Assembly: GCA_001513505.1 (NCBI GenBank)
Contig: LFTM01000241.1
Location: 1 to 5,186 of the forward strand
Origin: Clostridiales bacterium DTU092
Lineage (GTDB): Bacteria; Bacillota; Clostridia; Caldicoprobacterales; Caldicoprobacteraceae
Reading direction: 5' to 3'
DNA: 5,186 bases
Position 1 is the stretch's first letter. Each line of letters begins with the position of its first letter. Below the pieces are notes generated by a model, which ran no database searches, was not told the origin of the DNA, and saw nothing but the letters and a program-made list of their open reading frames with translations. Both the position numbers and the translations under genes were made by a program. Shown in pieces: positions 3,498-5,186 of this stretch.

Positions 3498-5186
3498 ATG
3501 ACGGAGATTATGAGACGGAAATTCTGCTTATTAAGGGATAAAATTATTGAACTTCAATATAGTCATTTGAACGATATGCAAAGAAAAGCGGTATTAACCA
3601 CGGAAGGTCCCCTTCTTGTTTTAGCCGGTGCCGGTTCCGGAAAAACCACGGTATTGACAAACCGCATAGCTCATCTTCTAAGATTCGGCTGTGCTTACGG
3701 AAGTCGATATGTACCTCAAAATTTGAGCGTAAATGATTTGGAAGTCATGGAAGAATACATTAATAAGGCGGAAAGAAGCGATAAACCTGTTCCTTTGCCT
3801 GATTTTATTTCATCGCTTCTTCAGTACCGCCCTGTATTGCCGGGAAATATTCTGGCTATTACATTTACCAATAAGGCTGCAAGGGAGATGAAAGAAAGAG
3901 TTGTTCAATTGGTTGGGGAATCGGCCTATGATATATGGATAAGTACCTTTCATTCAGCTTGTGTAAGGATACTAAGGCGGGATATCGATAAAATAGGATA
4001 CACCAGGAATTTCATAATATACGATGACGTGGATCAGCAGGCGGTTATAAAAGACTGTATTAAGGAGCTGAACTTACATGAAAAGTATTATAACCCAAAG
4101 GAAATAAGGACGATAATCAACCGCTTAAAGGATCAGGTAAAGGGAACGGATGAATACATAAAAGAAGTAAGAGGTTCGTACAGGGAAGAGAAGATCGGCG
4201 AAATATACCAGCTTTATGAAACCAGGATGAAGAAAAACAATGCTCTGGATTTCGGTGATCTTATAAATAAAACTGTGGAGCTCTTTACCTTAAGACCTGA
4301 TGTTCTGGATTATTACAGGAGAAAATTTCAGTATATACTTGTGGATGAATATCAGGATACAAATATCGCTCAGTACATCTTTATAAAGCTGCTTTCTGAA
4401 TATCACGGGAACATATGTACAGTTGGTGATGATGACCAGTCCATATACGGTTGGCGGGGCGCAGATATAAGAAACATACTGGAGTTTGAAAAAGATTTTG
4501 CCAATGCAACTGTAGTGAAACTGGAAGAGAATTATCGTTCGACTCAAAATATTTTGAATGCAGCGAACAACGTTATTCAAAATAATATTGGCAGGAAGCC
4601 CAAGCAATTATGGACCAGGCAGAATGAAGGAAGCAAAGTCAAAATATATCAGGCTTCCAGTGAACACGATGAAGCTGAATTTATATGCGGGGAAATCAAG
4701 GCATTAATGGAATATCAAGGGTTGAAAGCCGGAGATTTTGCAGTGCTTTACCGTGTAAATGCACAATCGCGCGTGTTGGAAGAAGCGATGATAAAGTACG
4801 GGCTTCCGTATAGAATTTATAAAGGACTGCGCTTTTACGATCGGAAAGAAATCAAGGACATTATTGCTTATCTGCGTTTGATCGTTAATCCAAATGATGA
4901 TGTGAGCTTAAAAAGAATTATTAATGTTCCAAGAAGGGGGATCGGAACCGCAACCATAGAGACTTTGGAAAGAGCGGCAGCAGACAGTGGAGAGAGTATT
5001 TTTGGAGTTGCCGTTGATCTGGATGATAATAATGTGCTGAATACAAGAGCCGCTGCCAGGGTCAAATCATTTATTGATCTAATAATTGGGTTAATGGCTA
5101 AAAGTGAAACCATGGGAGTTGCGGATTTTATTGAAACTGTTCTGGCTGAAACTGATTACCTAAGCGAACTCAAGAAAGAGGGAGAT
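3498..5186 (+). CDS. pcrA: PcrA/UvrD-type superfamily 1A DNA helicase, 3' end outside window
   Basis: The 563 codons present cover an ATP-dependent 3'-to-5' DNA helicase from the N-terminus into the 2B region; family members are about 720-770 residues, so roughly a quarter is missing. Motifs in order are the Q-motif LNDMQRKAV (24-32), Walker A GAGSGKT (44-50), Ia ITFTNKAAREM (121-131), Ib STFHS (149-153), LDFGDLI, II VDEYQD (282-287), III GDDDQSIYGWRGAD (310-323), IV LEENYRST (342-349), FAVLYRVNAQSR (414-425), GLRFYDRKEIKD (443-454) and INVPRRGIG (475-483). All catalytic residues visible in these motifs are intact. Such helicases act in nucleotide-excision and mismatch repair, clear RecA filaments and help replication past transcription. 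Residues about 61-116, between motifs I and Ia, contain about 47 more residues than Geobacillus PcrA; the extra part is polar and acidic with no known motif. Residues 1-23 also precede the usual start of homology. The upstream YerC-like gene suggests the conserved yerC-pcrA operon. UvrD/PcrA class is certain; exact orthology to PcrA rather than a clostridial paralogue is probable. Confidence 0.92.
   Translation, partial: MTEIMRRKFCLLRDKIIELQYSHLNDMQRKAVLTTEGPLLVLAGAGSGKTTVLTNRIAHLLRFGCAYGSRYVPQNLSVNDLEVMEEYINKAERSDKPVPLPDFISSLLQYRPVLPGNILAITFTNKAAREMKERVVQLVGESAYDIWISTFHSACVRILRRDIDKIGYTRNFIIYDDVDQQAVIKDCIKELNLHEKYYNPKEIRTIINRLKDQVKGTDEYIKEVRGSYREEKIGEIYQLYETRMKKNNALDFGDLINKTVELFTLRPDVLDYYRRKFQYILVDEYQDTNIAQYIFIKLLSEYHGNICTVGDDDQSIYGWRGADIRNILEFEKDFANATVVKLEENYRSTQNILNAANNVIQNNIGRKPKQLWTRQNEGSKVKIYQASSEHDEAEFICGEIKALMEYQGLKAGDFAVLYRVNAQSRVLEEAMIKYGLPYRIYKGLRFYDRKEIKDIIAYLRLIVNPNDDVSLKRIINVPRRGIGTATIETLERAAADSGESIFGVAVDLDDNNVLNTRAAARVKSFIDLIIGLMAKSETMGVADFIETVLAETDYLSELKKEGD
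3681..3842 (+). other. Helicase insertion between motifs I and Ia
   Basis: After Ile-Ala-His-Leu-Leu the protein continues with FGCAYGSRYVPQ, then a segment rich in Asp, Glu and Lys (about residues 75-97), then FISSLLQYRPVLPG before NILAITFTN resumes the core. In Geobacillus PcrA the two flanks are joined by about nine residues. I recall similar insertions in other clostridial UvrD-like helicases, so it is probably a lineage feature, not a foreign domain. Confidence 0.6.

Noticed and set aside
4290..5113. Minus-strand frames opposite the helicase
   Set aside because: They lie over conserved helicase motifs and have no start signal or recognisable product.

Overview
The window looks like chromosomal DNA from a low-GC, spore-forming Gram-positive bacterium of the class Clostridia. 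The reasons are strong AGGAGG-type ribosome binding sites, AT-rich intergenic DNA, an N-terminally anchored CE4 polysaccharide deacetylase most like the sporulation protein PdaB, a cytoplasmic-looking triple-LysM protein, and a YerC-type TrpR-like regulator directly upstream of a PcrA/UvrD helicase. The genus cannot be fixed from the sequence alone.

Layout, left to right. (1) Positions 1-720 hold the 3' part of a methyl-accepting chemotaxis protein. Its frame is open on both sides of a single in-frame TGA at 241-243, exactly where the signalling-tip motif EAARAGE needs its arginine. A strong intrinsic terminator (845-893) ends this unit. (2) Positions 956-1726 encode the PdaB-like deacetylase. 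(3) Positions 1823-2449 encode a 208-residue protein made of two tandem SSB-type OB folds without the acidic SSB tail, closed by a UUCG-loop terminator. (4) On the minus strand, 3044-2538 encodes three LysM domains with no signal peptide. It converges on the OB-fold gene, and its stop codon lies in its own terminator hairpin. (5) A divergent, AT-rich intergenic region of about 130 bp leads to a rightward pair: a YerC-like regulator (3176-3472) and, 25 bp later, the first 563 codons of a PcrA/UvrD superfamily 1A helicase (3498 to the window end). The helicase has about 47 extra residues between motifs I and Ia compared with Geobacillus PcrA.

Functionally this is a mosaic of small units rather than one system. 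There is a broken or recoded chemoreceptor, cell-wall or spore-envelope functions (deacetylase, LysM protein), and DNA maintenance functions (OB-fold protein, helicase). I see no CRISPR array, tRNA, rRNA, insertion sequence, attachment site or defence island. The items most worth follow-up are the nonsense codon at the receptor tip, the tailless double-OB protein and the helicase insertion. None of them amounts to a demonstrably new system.
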